NCBI GenBank assembly: GCA_958496175.1
Contig: OY292278.1
Span: 8,680,001-8,744,000 of the forward strand
Source: Sisyra terminalis
Taxonomy: Eukaryota; Arthropoda; Insecta; Neuroptera; Sisyridae
DNA: 64,000 bases
Reading direction: 5' to 3'
Shown here: positions 37,162 to 52,300 of the stretch, in pieces
Layout of the letters: each line of letters opens with the position of its first letter
Position numbering within the stretch: the first letter of the stretch is position 1
The notes under the pieces: model-generated
The model's input: only the letters and a program-made list of their open reading frames with translations
Told to the model about the DNA's origin: nothing
Database searches by the model: none
Position numbers and translations under genes: made by a program

Positions 37162-39193
37162 TAATCCATATCGTATATTTTACATTACAATAAGTAAATA
37201 TATAGGAATTGTTGCAACTAGTTTTTACCATTGAATATTCCTATTTCTTTTTTTTTATATATCAAATCACTGAAAACACTCAACAATTAGTTGGAGTAAA
37301 AAAATTATATTTTATTTGTGTATTTTCTTAAGAAAAGAATCAAACAATTCTTTAACTTATAAAGTTACAAAAAAGATTTGAATTTTGTAATTTTGCCAAC
37401 ATTAATTCAAAAGTGGATATTTTCTTTTTAAATTTGGTAAAATATTCAAATTTCAGCAGCGTTTAGCCTCAGGAAACAAAAGTTTTTCTGATTCAGAAAT
37501 AAAAAAAAAGAAGCAATTCGCTAGATTTGTGCACATTTTTTTTTTATCTCAATCAAAATGAGAATAAAAGAGAATGATAAAATTACCACTAGAATTGTTA
37601 CAATAACTGGTCATAAAGGACATAAATAGTGGGCATATATTATCTTTAATATAAATATATATTTAAATATATGAAATACATATGCTTATAAGACATGTGT
37701 GGTGGTGAATGGCGGCGCCTTTGAAGACCATACCTTGGCTATTAGTAACACAGTTTGGACGTGGTTGTTGGCCACAAGAACAAACCATCTTATACCTGAT
37801 CGACAATCTTCGACTTGAGAATTTCCTTAATTTTTCCATTGATATATCATTTAAGGAAAAGTTATCCTGATCAATTATCAAGTTTAAAAAAATTGGCAAA
37901 TGGTTTTTTGGAAAGAAATTATAAGATTTATATTTACGGAATAAGAAATCGAAAGTCGAAAGTCTTATTTGGTGTCGGTTGCATTGGTTTGTCTCTTCAA
38001 TTAGGGACACCCAGGCGGGTTCTTCAATTGGCGGCACCTTTGTACTTCTTACCACACTGCTAGTTATCTGAGCGTATTTTGTATCATCGGCAACCCTATC
38101 CGGTGGCGAATTAGATGATTGGGCAAAAATTCAAAAATCACGCATCCTTTTGCGGCCCTTAATGCATTACAGCGTATTTACACATCGCCGTCTTACCATA
38201 ATTTCAAATTAAATTCATGTGGACAAAGCCGGGACCCACGGTGGCGGAGACCCACGGCCCGTTCATTTAAAAGCCATATAGGGGGCGTGCTGTTTCAATG
38301 GAATGTTAAGAGTTTTTTTATTAGGCGGCTTTCTGTTGAAATAATTAATAAAGGATTTACATTTGGCGCCAACGAAAAATTTGGATCAAGCTTTCGAGCC
38401 CTTATTGTGTGGCGTTAAGTAACACAGAATCGGTGCCTAAAATGTGTATTGTTTAATACTATTGCAATTTTGCATATTTCCGAAACATTAAAGAAAAGCT
38501 ATAAGCTTAGAAATGCACTGAATTTTTTTTTTCATTATTCTTCACAAGAGAAGAGAGAATAATAAATTCGAATTTAATCAAGTTTATAGTCGATTTTCTT
38601 TTGACTTTTCTATCCACAAATCTATCCATATTCCAAAGAATTCGGTAAATTATCGATGATGATGACGCCACTTATGTTGATGGTGAAAAGTAATTGTTTC
38701 TTGAAGAAAAATTAGAGTTATTGATAATTATTTAAATATCAATACAGTAAACCTTATTTGAAGACTTGGACGACTTTGAAGACTTATTTGAAGCTGGGGG
38801 ATTAAGATGTAAATACTTGAAATTAAACCCCTGTGATTTCTTTGTTTTTATAAAATTCCTGCTACCGGTATTATAACCGGTGTTCTATTATTAAGATCAA
38901 AAAAATACAGAACTCCAGTGTTGAACTTTTGGTCGGTATTGCAATCCCTAACTTTAATACTGTGAAAACTAAAAAAAAATACGTAAAAAATTCCAGAACT
39001 GTACGTTATTTTGCAAAAGGTAAAATTTTAAAAATTATTTTAATAAGTTATTATCAAAAAGTGTTTTTTTTTTTGGGCTAACTTGATGTCATAAATTGAT
39101 ACAGTTTTATTTTGATTTCTGTTTTTAAATGTACACAGGCCATAACAATTATAACTTGCTTAAAAAATAAGCTAAATTAACTAATATATACAC
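37162..39193. other. Unassigned stretch with a base-balanced island
   Basis: Around 37690-38420 the DNA contains several GC-rich tracts, for example GGGACCCACGGTGGCGGAGA near 38232 and CATATAGGGGGCGTGCTG near 38275. Open frames of 130 codons (minus, 37663-38055) and 99 codons (plus, 38119-38418) lie here. Neither shows a known domain. Related blocks GGCGGCGCCTTTG (37711) and GGCGGCACCTTTG (38030) may reflect a small duplication. The remainder is AT-rich and featureless. Confidence 0.35.
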
Positions 39194-39201
39194 GTTGTAC
39201 C

Positions 39202-39669
39202 CAGTGGCGTAGCTAGGTAACCAAGGGCCCTGGGGCAAATTTAAAAATGGGACCCCACTGCTATGTAAACTGATTAGGTTTTATCAAATAAAAATATGAA
39301 ATATACAAATACTTTAAAAATGCTAAGCTACTTAAGCTCTTTTTTGTTTTGTTTTCAATTGCTATTAGCGATAAATGTCGGAGTCGAGTTTGGCCTATAT
39401 TATTTCTTATATATTTTTTTATTATTTTTAATTTGCTAAATGACCTTTCAGTCGCTGCAGAAATGACAGGAATTGTAAAGAATTATAACATTGTTGTAAA
39501 TATTTCCGTTAGGTCTCATTCTAGCACTCCATATTTGCTCATTATTTCCTTACATAATTGGTGAGCTTCCAACTGAATTTCCAAAAGTTCAGTTCGATTG
39601 AGATTTCTGGTAAGGATTCGAGGGCCCCGGGGCACTTCCCCGCCTAGCCCCTCGGTAGCTACGCCACTG
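39202..39669 (-). mobile_element. Truncated hAT transposon with TIRs and target duplication
   Basis: The ends are CAGTGGCGTAGCTA and its complement TAGCTACGCCACTG, a well-known hAT-type terminus. The flanks GTTGTACC (39194-39201) and GTTGTAGC (39670-39677) form an 8-bp target duplication with one mismatch. The inside still holds the end of a transposase reading frame on the minus strand (39330-39560). The copy is internally deleted. Confidence 0.87.
39330..39560 (-). pseudogene. hAT transposase C-terminal dimerisation domain relic
   Basis: The minus strand reads PVISAATERSFSKLKIIKKY, then IRNNIGQTRLRHLSLIAIEN. This is the conserved C-terminal hATC dimerisation region (P...A.ERSFS.LK.IK...R..M...RL..L.L..IE). 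The upstream transposase is absent and a stop lies a few codons before the domain. The copy is therefore not active. Confidence 0.87.
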
Positions 39670-39677
39670 GTTGTAGC

Positions 39678-40560
39678 CTAAACGGGCTTAAATAGTGTAG
39701 AAAATCATGCGGTACAATTACTTGTTAACTTATACATTTATGATCTCATAAGACCCAGCACAGTGGCGAATTTTCATAGATTCTTCAAAAAGAAGCCTTA
39801 ATGCAATTCTGCCTCTTAATGCTGGTTTATTTATATTCATTCTTGTAGATCATTCCGTACACCTCAAAGAAATCTACAAGAACTTGGAATTGGTTCTTTG
39901 CAAATTAAAATATAAAGACCACAATTGGCTAATGTGCGATGATTTTAAAATCTTAGGCATATTTTTCGAAAAATAATCTGGGTTTACAAAATTCCCTCGC
40001 TTTTATGTCTTAAGGATAGAAGAAATCTACCAAATAACTGGACTAAAAAGTGTTTTTGCCAGCTTAAAACTGGCAAAAAGAACGTCCTGCATAAAACTTT
40101 AGTGCCTCCTCCTAAAATTCTTCTACCATAGCTTTATATAAAGCTAGGATTGATGAAAGAATGTGTATAGTCACTTCCAAGAGATGGAAATTACTTCAAA
40201 TATTTGAGGGGTTATATACTGTTAGAAGGCCAAAAAAAAACGAGTTTCCCAGAATTTTTTGCGAGAAAACTTTTAAATTTATTGGTCCAAAAATTTGTAC
40301 ACATACTATGGTATCTTTTTACTTTATTTTAAGACTTAGTAGTTTTAACTTTATAGACTGCTGGGTTATCTGAACGGAGCTTTGAAGCTCATTGTTCAGA
40401 TTGATGATGGTGATGTTACCCGCCTACCTTAAAGTTAAACAATGGTCTAGTAACGGAAAATCTTTGAAAGTTTATCCATAAAATATAAATCAAAAGGAGA
40501 CTTATAATTTTAATGAAGGAAAACAGAAAAGTTTTCAATTCTAAAACTTTATAAGCTTAT
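39678..40560. other. Gene-free stretch
   Basis: A 70-codon open frame at 40161-40373 has no recognised domain. No repeat partner was found. Confidence 0.5.
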
Positions 40561-40566
40561 AGATTA

Positions 40567-41566
40567 GACTGATTCAGAAAAAATGACGATTTTTTTTAAT
40601 TATATCGAAAATATTGTTGGAATGACAAAAAAAAATCTGTGAAAGTTTAAGCTCTTAATATTAATATTAAGAGGTGCCGCATCGCAAATTTCGATTTTCC
40701 ATTTAAATATCATGGGAACAATATTCTCTTGCACTTTGGAATTTTATAGCTCACGTTGGTGACAATATTTCGGAATGACCCAGGTATATTCTTGTAGACA
40801 ATTGAACGATCTACAAAAAAAGTCTATTACAAGTTTTTGATATATTTATTCATTCAAAAGTAAATCGAGGTCAAAATTGAACTAAATAGAAATTTTAATA
40901 ATTTTCAATTTCTTGACGTAACCATCAATTTTATGAGAAAATTTTACAGGACAATTTTTGTAGAGCACTTTTTTTCTATAACTTATCTTTATAAGTTTTT
41001 GATATTTTTCACAGGTCCTAAGTTATTTGCATTAAACTGAAAATTCCCTGAATTATTATATTTTTCACATAAAAATTATTTTTTTTATTTTAATTAAATA
41101 ATTTAGGACCTGTGAAAAATATTAAAAACTTTTATAGAGATAAATTATAGGAAAAAAGTGTTCTACAAAAAAAGTCCTGTAAAATTTTTTCATAAATTGA
41201 TGGGTACGACAAAATTTGAAAAAATATTAAAATTTCTCTTTAATTCAACTTTGACCTCGAATAACTTTTGAAAGAATAAATTTATTGAAAACTTGTAAAA
41301 GACCTTTTTTATAGCTCGTTTAATTTTTTACAAGAATATACCTTGGCCATTCCGAAATATTGTCACTAACGTGAGCTATAAAATTCCAAAGTGCAAGAGA
41401 ATATTATTCCCATGTTATTTAAATGGAAAATCGAAATTTGCGATGCGGCACCTCTAAATATTAAATTAATATTAAGAGCTTAATTTTCACAGGATTTTTT
41501 TTGTCATTCCCAACAATATTTTCGATATAATTAAGAAAAAAAAATCTTCATTTTTTTTAATCAGCC
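40567..41566. mobile_element. Long palindromic element, family P1, complete
   Basis: Flanked by TA on both sides. Termini are GACTGATTCAGAAAAAATGA and the complement ending AATCAGCC. The arms pair over about 430 bp around a spacer near 41040-41100. Modules TTAATATTAATATTAAGAGG, CGCATCGCAAATTTCGATTT, CATGGGAACAATATTCTC and GATCTACAAAAAA are shared with the other P1 copies. Exactly 1 kb long; no coding capacity. Confidence 0.88.
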
Positions 41567-41917
41567 TATTATAGATACAAGTTTGATTTAGTGGGAAGGA
41601 ATAAATATATCAAAAACTTGTAATAGACTTTTTTTGTAGATCATTCAATTTTCTACAAGAATATACCTTGGTCATTCCGAAATATTGTCACCAACGTGAG
41701 GTATAAAATTCCAAAGTGCAAGAGAATATTGTTCCCATGTTATTTAAATGGAAAATCGAAATTTGCGATGCGAAACCTCTTAATATTAGTATTAAAAGCT
41801 TAAACTTTCACAGGATTTTTTTTTGTCATTCTGAATAATATTTTCGATATAATTAAGAAAAAAAATCATCATTTTTTTTTGAATCAGTCTATTATAGATA
41901 CAAGTTTGATTTAGTGG
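41270..41917. repeat. Tandem duplication of the end of a P1 element plus flank
   Basis: The segment 41270-41594 (half an arm of P1, the terminus GAATCAGTC-type end, and the flank ATAGATACAAGTTTGATTTA) is repeated at 41595-41917 in the same orientation. Because the duplicated unit includes non-element flanking DNA, it arose after insertion, by unequal exchange or replication slippage. Confidence 0.85.
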
Positions 41918-42700
41918 CTAAGGTTTTTCGGTCTTAGATTTATGTTTTAAAAACTAACATTTTTGATAATTTTAACCTACTTTTCTGTGAACTAAAAACT
42001 CTAATTGAAAAGACAAATACCAGAAAAAGTTGATTTTTATGCAAAATTAGTTTCCTTCTTTTCCAAAATTGTGATTACCTGGAAGTTGTCGGTAGGCAAT
42101 TTATGGAAAAACGGGGACAATTTCCCACTGCTAATTCTTTCACAAATCTTCATTCCCAGCTTGTGTCTAAGATGTGATTACGTATGAGATTGCGGTGTTC
42201 ATTCGCGCGGTTCATTTGAAAAGTCAAACAACAGTAATTTCTTTATAATTGCACGTTGAAAATGTTAATTGCAAACGGTTTCAAATTGTACACTTGATAT
42301 TTTTCTAAATGTGACCGAACGCTGCAAATATAGCGAATTAATGAATGGGAAAAACATTTTCATCTCGTCGTCAATGGACGGACGATAAAGAGGTTCCAAA
42401 ATAGCAAAAAAAAAAAACATCCACTCTCATCTCATCTCATTATTTTATTCAACCGAAGGCTAAAAATTCTTTATTGATGCGAGGTTTGAGTTGCGGGATG
42501 AAAAAAAAACAGTTCTGCTTGATGAGCGGCATTTTAAGTTCCACTTTAATGCCCTTTTATATCCGACACACTCATTAAAAATGGAAGAGATTATAAAATA
42601 ATTAAAATTAGCCTCTTTGTAAATGCCTACTTATATGTAGATGTTGGACTGACTTTTATTGCACATGTTCCTATAGACAGAACGAACGAATGGACCAAAC
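41918..42700. other. Spacer downstream of peptidase gene A
   Basis: No gene recognised. About 42180-42560 is somewhat less AT-rich than the surroundings. A 60-codon open frame at 42005-42187 has no family. Confidence 0.5.
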
Positions 42701-42717
42701 TTATAATTTAAAATAAT

Positions 42718-42721
42718 TTTA

Positions 42722-42723
<2 letters not shown>
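42718..42723 (-). promoter_or_regulatory. Polyadenylation signal overlapping the stop codon of gene A
   Basis: The minus strand reads TTC TAA TAAAATT, so AATAAA overlaps the TAA stop by two bases. If used, the 3' UTR would be only a few tens of bases. Gene C shows the same arrangement at 63020-63029. Confidence 0.5.
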
Positions 42724-46927
<4,204 letters not shown>

Positions 46928-46998
46928 TGTTGAATTCAAATGCAAAACATGTGAAACTGTACATTTATTGGATTGTGTACCCAAATCGATAGAGAAGT

Positions 46999-47016
46999 GA
47001 TATTTAAGGCCTTATC
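46999..47016 (-). promoter_or_regulatory. Putative promoter of gene A: GATA site and TATA-like box
   Basis: On the minus strand GATAAG (47016-47011) is followed by TTAAATATCA (47008-46999), about 72-90 bp upstream of the start codon. Gene B has a GATA-type site (opposite orientation) next to GATATTTAAA at a similar distance. GATA factors are established regulators of insect midgut genes. The match is short in an AT-rich background, so it is only suggestive. Confidence 0.3.
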
Positions 47017-47684
47017 ATATCTTTAAGTAAATAAGTTAAAAAAATTGTTCTGATTCAACAAACGTATCAATCAGCATTGATAATTTTTCGGGTTATTATC
47101 AAAATTATTTATAAACCGATGATTCAATAATTTGGTGGACTCAATTGAAAGGAGTGTTAAATTTAAATAAGATTTCTGACCAATTTTAGTGGGAAAATTG
47201 TTCAATTTTTCCAATGATTAATACAAATCACAAAATTTGGTTTTGTGTATCTATCAAAAATATTTACTCAGAATTGTTCATTCATAAAGTAATTTCTGCG
47301 TATATTTATGGTTTAGCATTCATTTTTTCCTGAACTATATCCTTGGTATACTTTGATTATAAGTACAAAATTTTCTAACATTCGATAAAAACTACTATGG
47401 CATTGTTATCATTATTTATATAATCAGATTCAATGATGAACTTACAAATGTTTCGCTTGTAATTGTAACTGGGTTTCTCCATAAAGTAAATTTCTTAAGG
47501 AAACTAAAAATGAATAGTGAAATAGAAAAAAGGAATAACATATAAGTTTGAAGATATTTTAAGTATTTGAAAAATTATTACAATACACTGAAGTCAATTA
47601 AAGTTATCTTCTTTCTTTTTTAGTTTACTGAAAACCCAAGCATTTATGTTTAAGATTCAAATTCTTATTCAATAATCTATACAT
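47017..47684. other. Spacer upstream of gene A
   Basis: AT-rich, with no gene and no repeat partner recognised. Confidence 0.5.
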
Positions 47685-48100
47685 ATAAATAAAATTGGAG
47701 TGTCTTTTTGTAATATTGAAATAACCGTTTTTTACCACAAGCATATATGAGCATATGCGGTACATACACCAAAATAACATTTTTTTAAATTTTTGTCTGT
47801 CTGTCTGTTTGTTCCGGCTAATCTCTGAAATGGCTGAACAGATTTTGATGGGACTTTTATGGGCAAGTAGCTGATGTAATAAGGAGTAACTTAGGCTATC
47901 GAAATTTTGAATTTAATAAGTATAATTAATAAATAAATAATTAAGTAATAATAAATTTCTGTTTTTGTTGTATCATTTTAATAACATCATTTTAAATAAC
48001 ACCGTTTCACTTAATTAGTACGAAAGTTTATGTAGTAGGTAATTATACCCAATACCAAAGAGGCAGTTTTAATTTTTGTGTGTTTTTCAACAATGTTCCA
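47685..48100 (-). repeat. Fragment of the CAGACAGA-tailed dispersed repeat, inverted
   Basis: The terminus TATACATATAAATAAAATTG, the tract TGTCTGTCTGTCTG near 47801 and GCTAATCTCTGAAATGGCTG are typical of the same repeat type as 31246-33750. The stretch 47900-48090 is an inverted match to about 32676-32880, for example CAGTTTTAATTTTTGTGTGT versus the complement near 32690. No coding capacity. Confidence 0.75.
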
Positions 48101-48618
48101 ATGTTCCACCATATACAAAACGTTCTCTCAATCAAAGTCAAATTTGGTTTTTCCATACAGAAGCAAAAACAGGCATGGTTTCCTGAAAAGAAGAATAGAA
48201 CAATAACATTTACTATGTATACAATATATAGAATATATTGCGGTCCAATTTATGTAGTATAATTTAATATAATAATGTATAAAAATCATTAGCGTAAACA
48301 TAAATTTGAACAGAAGTTCAAACAAAAATATATGTGACGTATGACAGTGGTCATGAAGATTGCTTGGCAATCGGAATACGTATCTGGGCAATAGTCACAC
48401 ATATTTTTGTTTGAACTTCTGTTCAAATTTATGTTTATGGTATGATTTTTATGGCTTATTCCTAATATCTCCGGCGCCACGATTTAAGAACGGATTATGG
48501 TAGAAGAAGCCTAAATAAATCGAAAATTAAGAATACCAATTTGCGAGTTTTCGCTTCGTTTTCCTAGAAAATAGGTTTTTAGTAGAAAAATTACAATGTT
48601 ATTTCTTATGGGAAATCA

Positions 48619-49349
48619 ATTTGTATAAATCCGCCAACGGCCTACTTCAACGGATAACGATATTTTCAACGCAAAGGTTTTTGTTGCGGTCCTTATTTTA
48701 GGCATGTAGATTGAGTTAATTCCATATTTCATTTAAATTATTCGATCAAGAATCAAGGTACCTTGCAATCAATGTTACTAAGTAAAATGGGCAGCTGTTG
48801 TCACAACAATTTTACAGCAGGGATATTTTAGGAAATATTCAACATTTTATAATGGTCGAGTTTTAGCGAAAATAAAGTACAAATCGAATTTGAAAATTGA
48901 TTTCAAAAGTCTAACAGGCATTTAATTTTAAAAATTGTAAAACGACAGATATTGGAAATGTTTCATAAAATGTTTCTAAATTCATTTCCAATTTTTTTTT
49001 CGTAAGTTTCTACAATTACATTTTTAAACTAATGTATATAAAATTTAGGCTACCTTACCAATAAATGAAGCAGCCTATTGTCACAAATTCACTCAATTTT
49101 GTCAAATCACAAATTATCACACTAAAAACACGACTGATGAGGTTGAACTATTTTACAAGAATGAAGAAAGACAAAATTTATTTAATAAAAATTAAAAGAA
49201 TAGCCTACTAAAATTTAACAGTATAAGAAATTATATTTTCTTGGAACGGGTAACTCTGATCCATTCAGAACCACTTATGAAAATAACATTACCAAATTTA
49301 AGATCAGTTTTCCATAAAATGTCTCCCTACATTAGCATTTTAGTATTTT
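48619..49349. other. Left interior of the satellite-bearing element
   Basis: Unique AT-rich DNA between the left TIR and the satellite. No open frame of note and no inverted partner on the right side were found. Confidence 0.5.
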
Positions 49350-52300
49350 AATTTTAAATCGTTAATCCCTCTCAGGATATTATTTTTGACTATTTCCTCA
49401 AAATAAGTCTCACCGGGAAAGAATTATAGTAAACTTGAAATTCTTGTTCAAGTTAACTAAGACGAAATCATTTCAAGTATCAACAAATATATGCGTTTAT
49501 AACTTTCATTTTTAATTCGCTAATCTCTCTCGGGATATTATTAAATCTTATTACCTATCACCTTCGAGCTATGAACATTATATGCACTGACCAGTAAAGG
49601 TTTTGCATTCTTTATTTATTAAACTATCCCAGATATTTGAATTGGATAATAAATAAAAATAAACAAATTATTTTAAGTAACACTTAATATACGCATCAAT
49701 ATTTTTCCACATTTTTAATTTGCCAATCTCTCACGGTTTAAAATTTCATAAAATTAATTATTTAAATTAAGAAACACCTAAAATACGCATCTATACTTTT
49801 CTTCATATTTAATTCGCTAGTCGCTCTCACATTATTATTAGTTTCAATTACCAACTATATCTCTTAACGTTTTTCATTTGCTAATCTATCTCGGGTTATT
49901 ACTTCCTACAATTTACAATGTACTGTAAGTTTAGCCTAGTCTATGCTTCTATATCATTCTACGTTTGAAATTCGCTAATCTATCTCGGGTTATTACTTCT
50001 TAAAATTCACAAGCTACTGTAACTTAAGCCTGGTATACGCTTCTATATCTTTCTACGTTTTTAATTCGCTAATCTATCTCGGGTTATTATTTCTTAATAT
50101 TTTCAATTTTCTGTAAGTTTAGCCCGGTGAACCCTTCTATATTTTTCTACGTATTAAATTCGCTAATCTATCTTGGGTTATTATTTCTTAGAATCCAAAA
50201 TTTACTGAAACTTTAGCCTAGTGTACGCTTCTATATATTTCTACGTTTTTAATTCGCTAATCTATCTCGGATAATTATTTCTTAAAATTTAAATTTACTG
50301 TAAGTTTAGCCTAGTGTACGCTTCTATATCTTTCTACGTTTTAAATTCGCTAATCTATCTCGAGTTATTATTTTGTAAAATTCACAATTTACTGTAACTT
50401 TAGCCTAGTGTACGCTTCTATATCTTTCTACGGTTTAAATTCGCTAAACTATCTCGGGTTATTACTTCTTAAAATTCACAATCTACTTTAAGTTAAGCCT
50501 GGTAAACGCTTCTATATATTTCCTCGTTTTTAATTCGCTAATCTATCTCGGATTATTATTTCTTAAAATTTACTGTAAGTTTAGCCTAGTGTACGCTTCT
50601 ATATCTTTCTACGTTTTAAATTCGCTAATCTATCTCGAGTTATTATTTTGTAAAATTCACAATTTACTGTAACTTTAGCCTAGTGTACGCTTCTATATCT
50701 TTCTACGTTTTAAATTCGCTAAACTATCTCGGGTTATTACTTCTTAAAATTCACAATCTACACTAATTTTTGTCTGGTTTACGCTTCTATATCATTCTAC
50801 GTTTTTAATTCGCTAATCTATCTTGGGTTATTATTTCTTATAATTCTCAATTTCCTGTAAGTTTAGCCTAGTGTACGCTTCTATATCTTTCTACCTTTTA
50901 AATTCGCTAATCTATCTCGGGTTATTATTTCTTATAATTCTCAATTTCCTGTAAGTTTAGTCTAGTGTACGCTTCTATATCTTTCTACGTTTTAAATTCG
51001 CTAAACTATCTCGAGATATTACTTCTTAAAATTCACAATCTACTTTAACTTAAGCCTGGTATACGCTTCTATATATTTCTACGTTTTTAATTCGCTAATC
51101 TATCTCGGATAATTATTTCTTAAAATTTAAATTTACTGTAAGTTTAGCCTAGTGTACGCTTCTATATCTTTCTACGTTTTAAATTCGCTAATCTATCTCG
51201 AGTTATTATTTTGTAAAATTCACAATTTACTGTAACTTTAGCCTAGTGTACGCTTCTATATCTTTCTACGGTTTAAATTCGCTAAACTATCTCGGGTTAT
51301 TACTTCTTAAAATTCACAATCTACTTTAAGTTAAGCCTGGTAAACGCTTCTATATATTTCCTCGTTTTTAATTCGCTAATCTATCTCGGATTATTATTTC
51401 TTAAAATTTACTGTAAGTTTAGCCTAGTGTACGCTTCTATATCTTTCTACGTTTTAAATTCGCTAATCTATCTCGAGTTATTATTTTGTAAAATTCACAA
51501 TTTACTGTAACTTTAGCCTAGTGTACGCTTCTATATCTTTCTACGTTTTAAATTCGCTAAACTATCTCGGGTTATTACTTCTTAAAATTCACAATCTACA
51601 CTAATTTTTGTCTGGTTTACGCTTCTATATCATTCTACGTTTTTAATTCGCTAATCTATCTTGGGTTATTATTTCTTATAATTCTCAATTTCCTGTAAGT
51701 TTAGCCTAGTGTACGCTTCTATATCTTTCTACCTTTTAAATTCGCTAATCTATCTCGGGTTATTATTTCTTATAATTCTCAATTTCCTGTAAGTTTAGTC
51801 TAGTGTACGCTTCTATATCTTTCTACGTTTTAAATTCGCTAAACTATCTCGGGTTATTACTTCTTAAAATTCACAATCTACACTAATTTTTGTCTGGTTT
51901 ACGCTTCTATATCATTCTACGTTTTTAATTCGCTAATCTATCTTGGGTTATTATTTCTTATAATTCTCAATTTCCTGTAAGTTTAGCCTAGTGTACGCTT
52001 CTATATCTTTCTACGTTTTAAATTCGCTAATCTATCTCGAGTTATTATTTTGTAAAATTCACAATTTACTGTAACTTTAGCCTAGTGTACGCTTCTATAT
52101 CTTTCTACGGTTTAAATTCGCTAAACTATCTCGGGTTATTACTTCTTAAAATTCACAATCTACTTTAAGTTAAGCCTGGTAAACGCTTCTATATATTTCC
52201 TCGTTTTTAATTCGCTAATCTATCTCGGATTATTATTTCTTAAAATTTACTGTAAGTTTAGCCTAGTGTACGCTTCTATATCTTTCTACGTTTTAAATTC

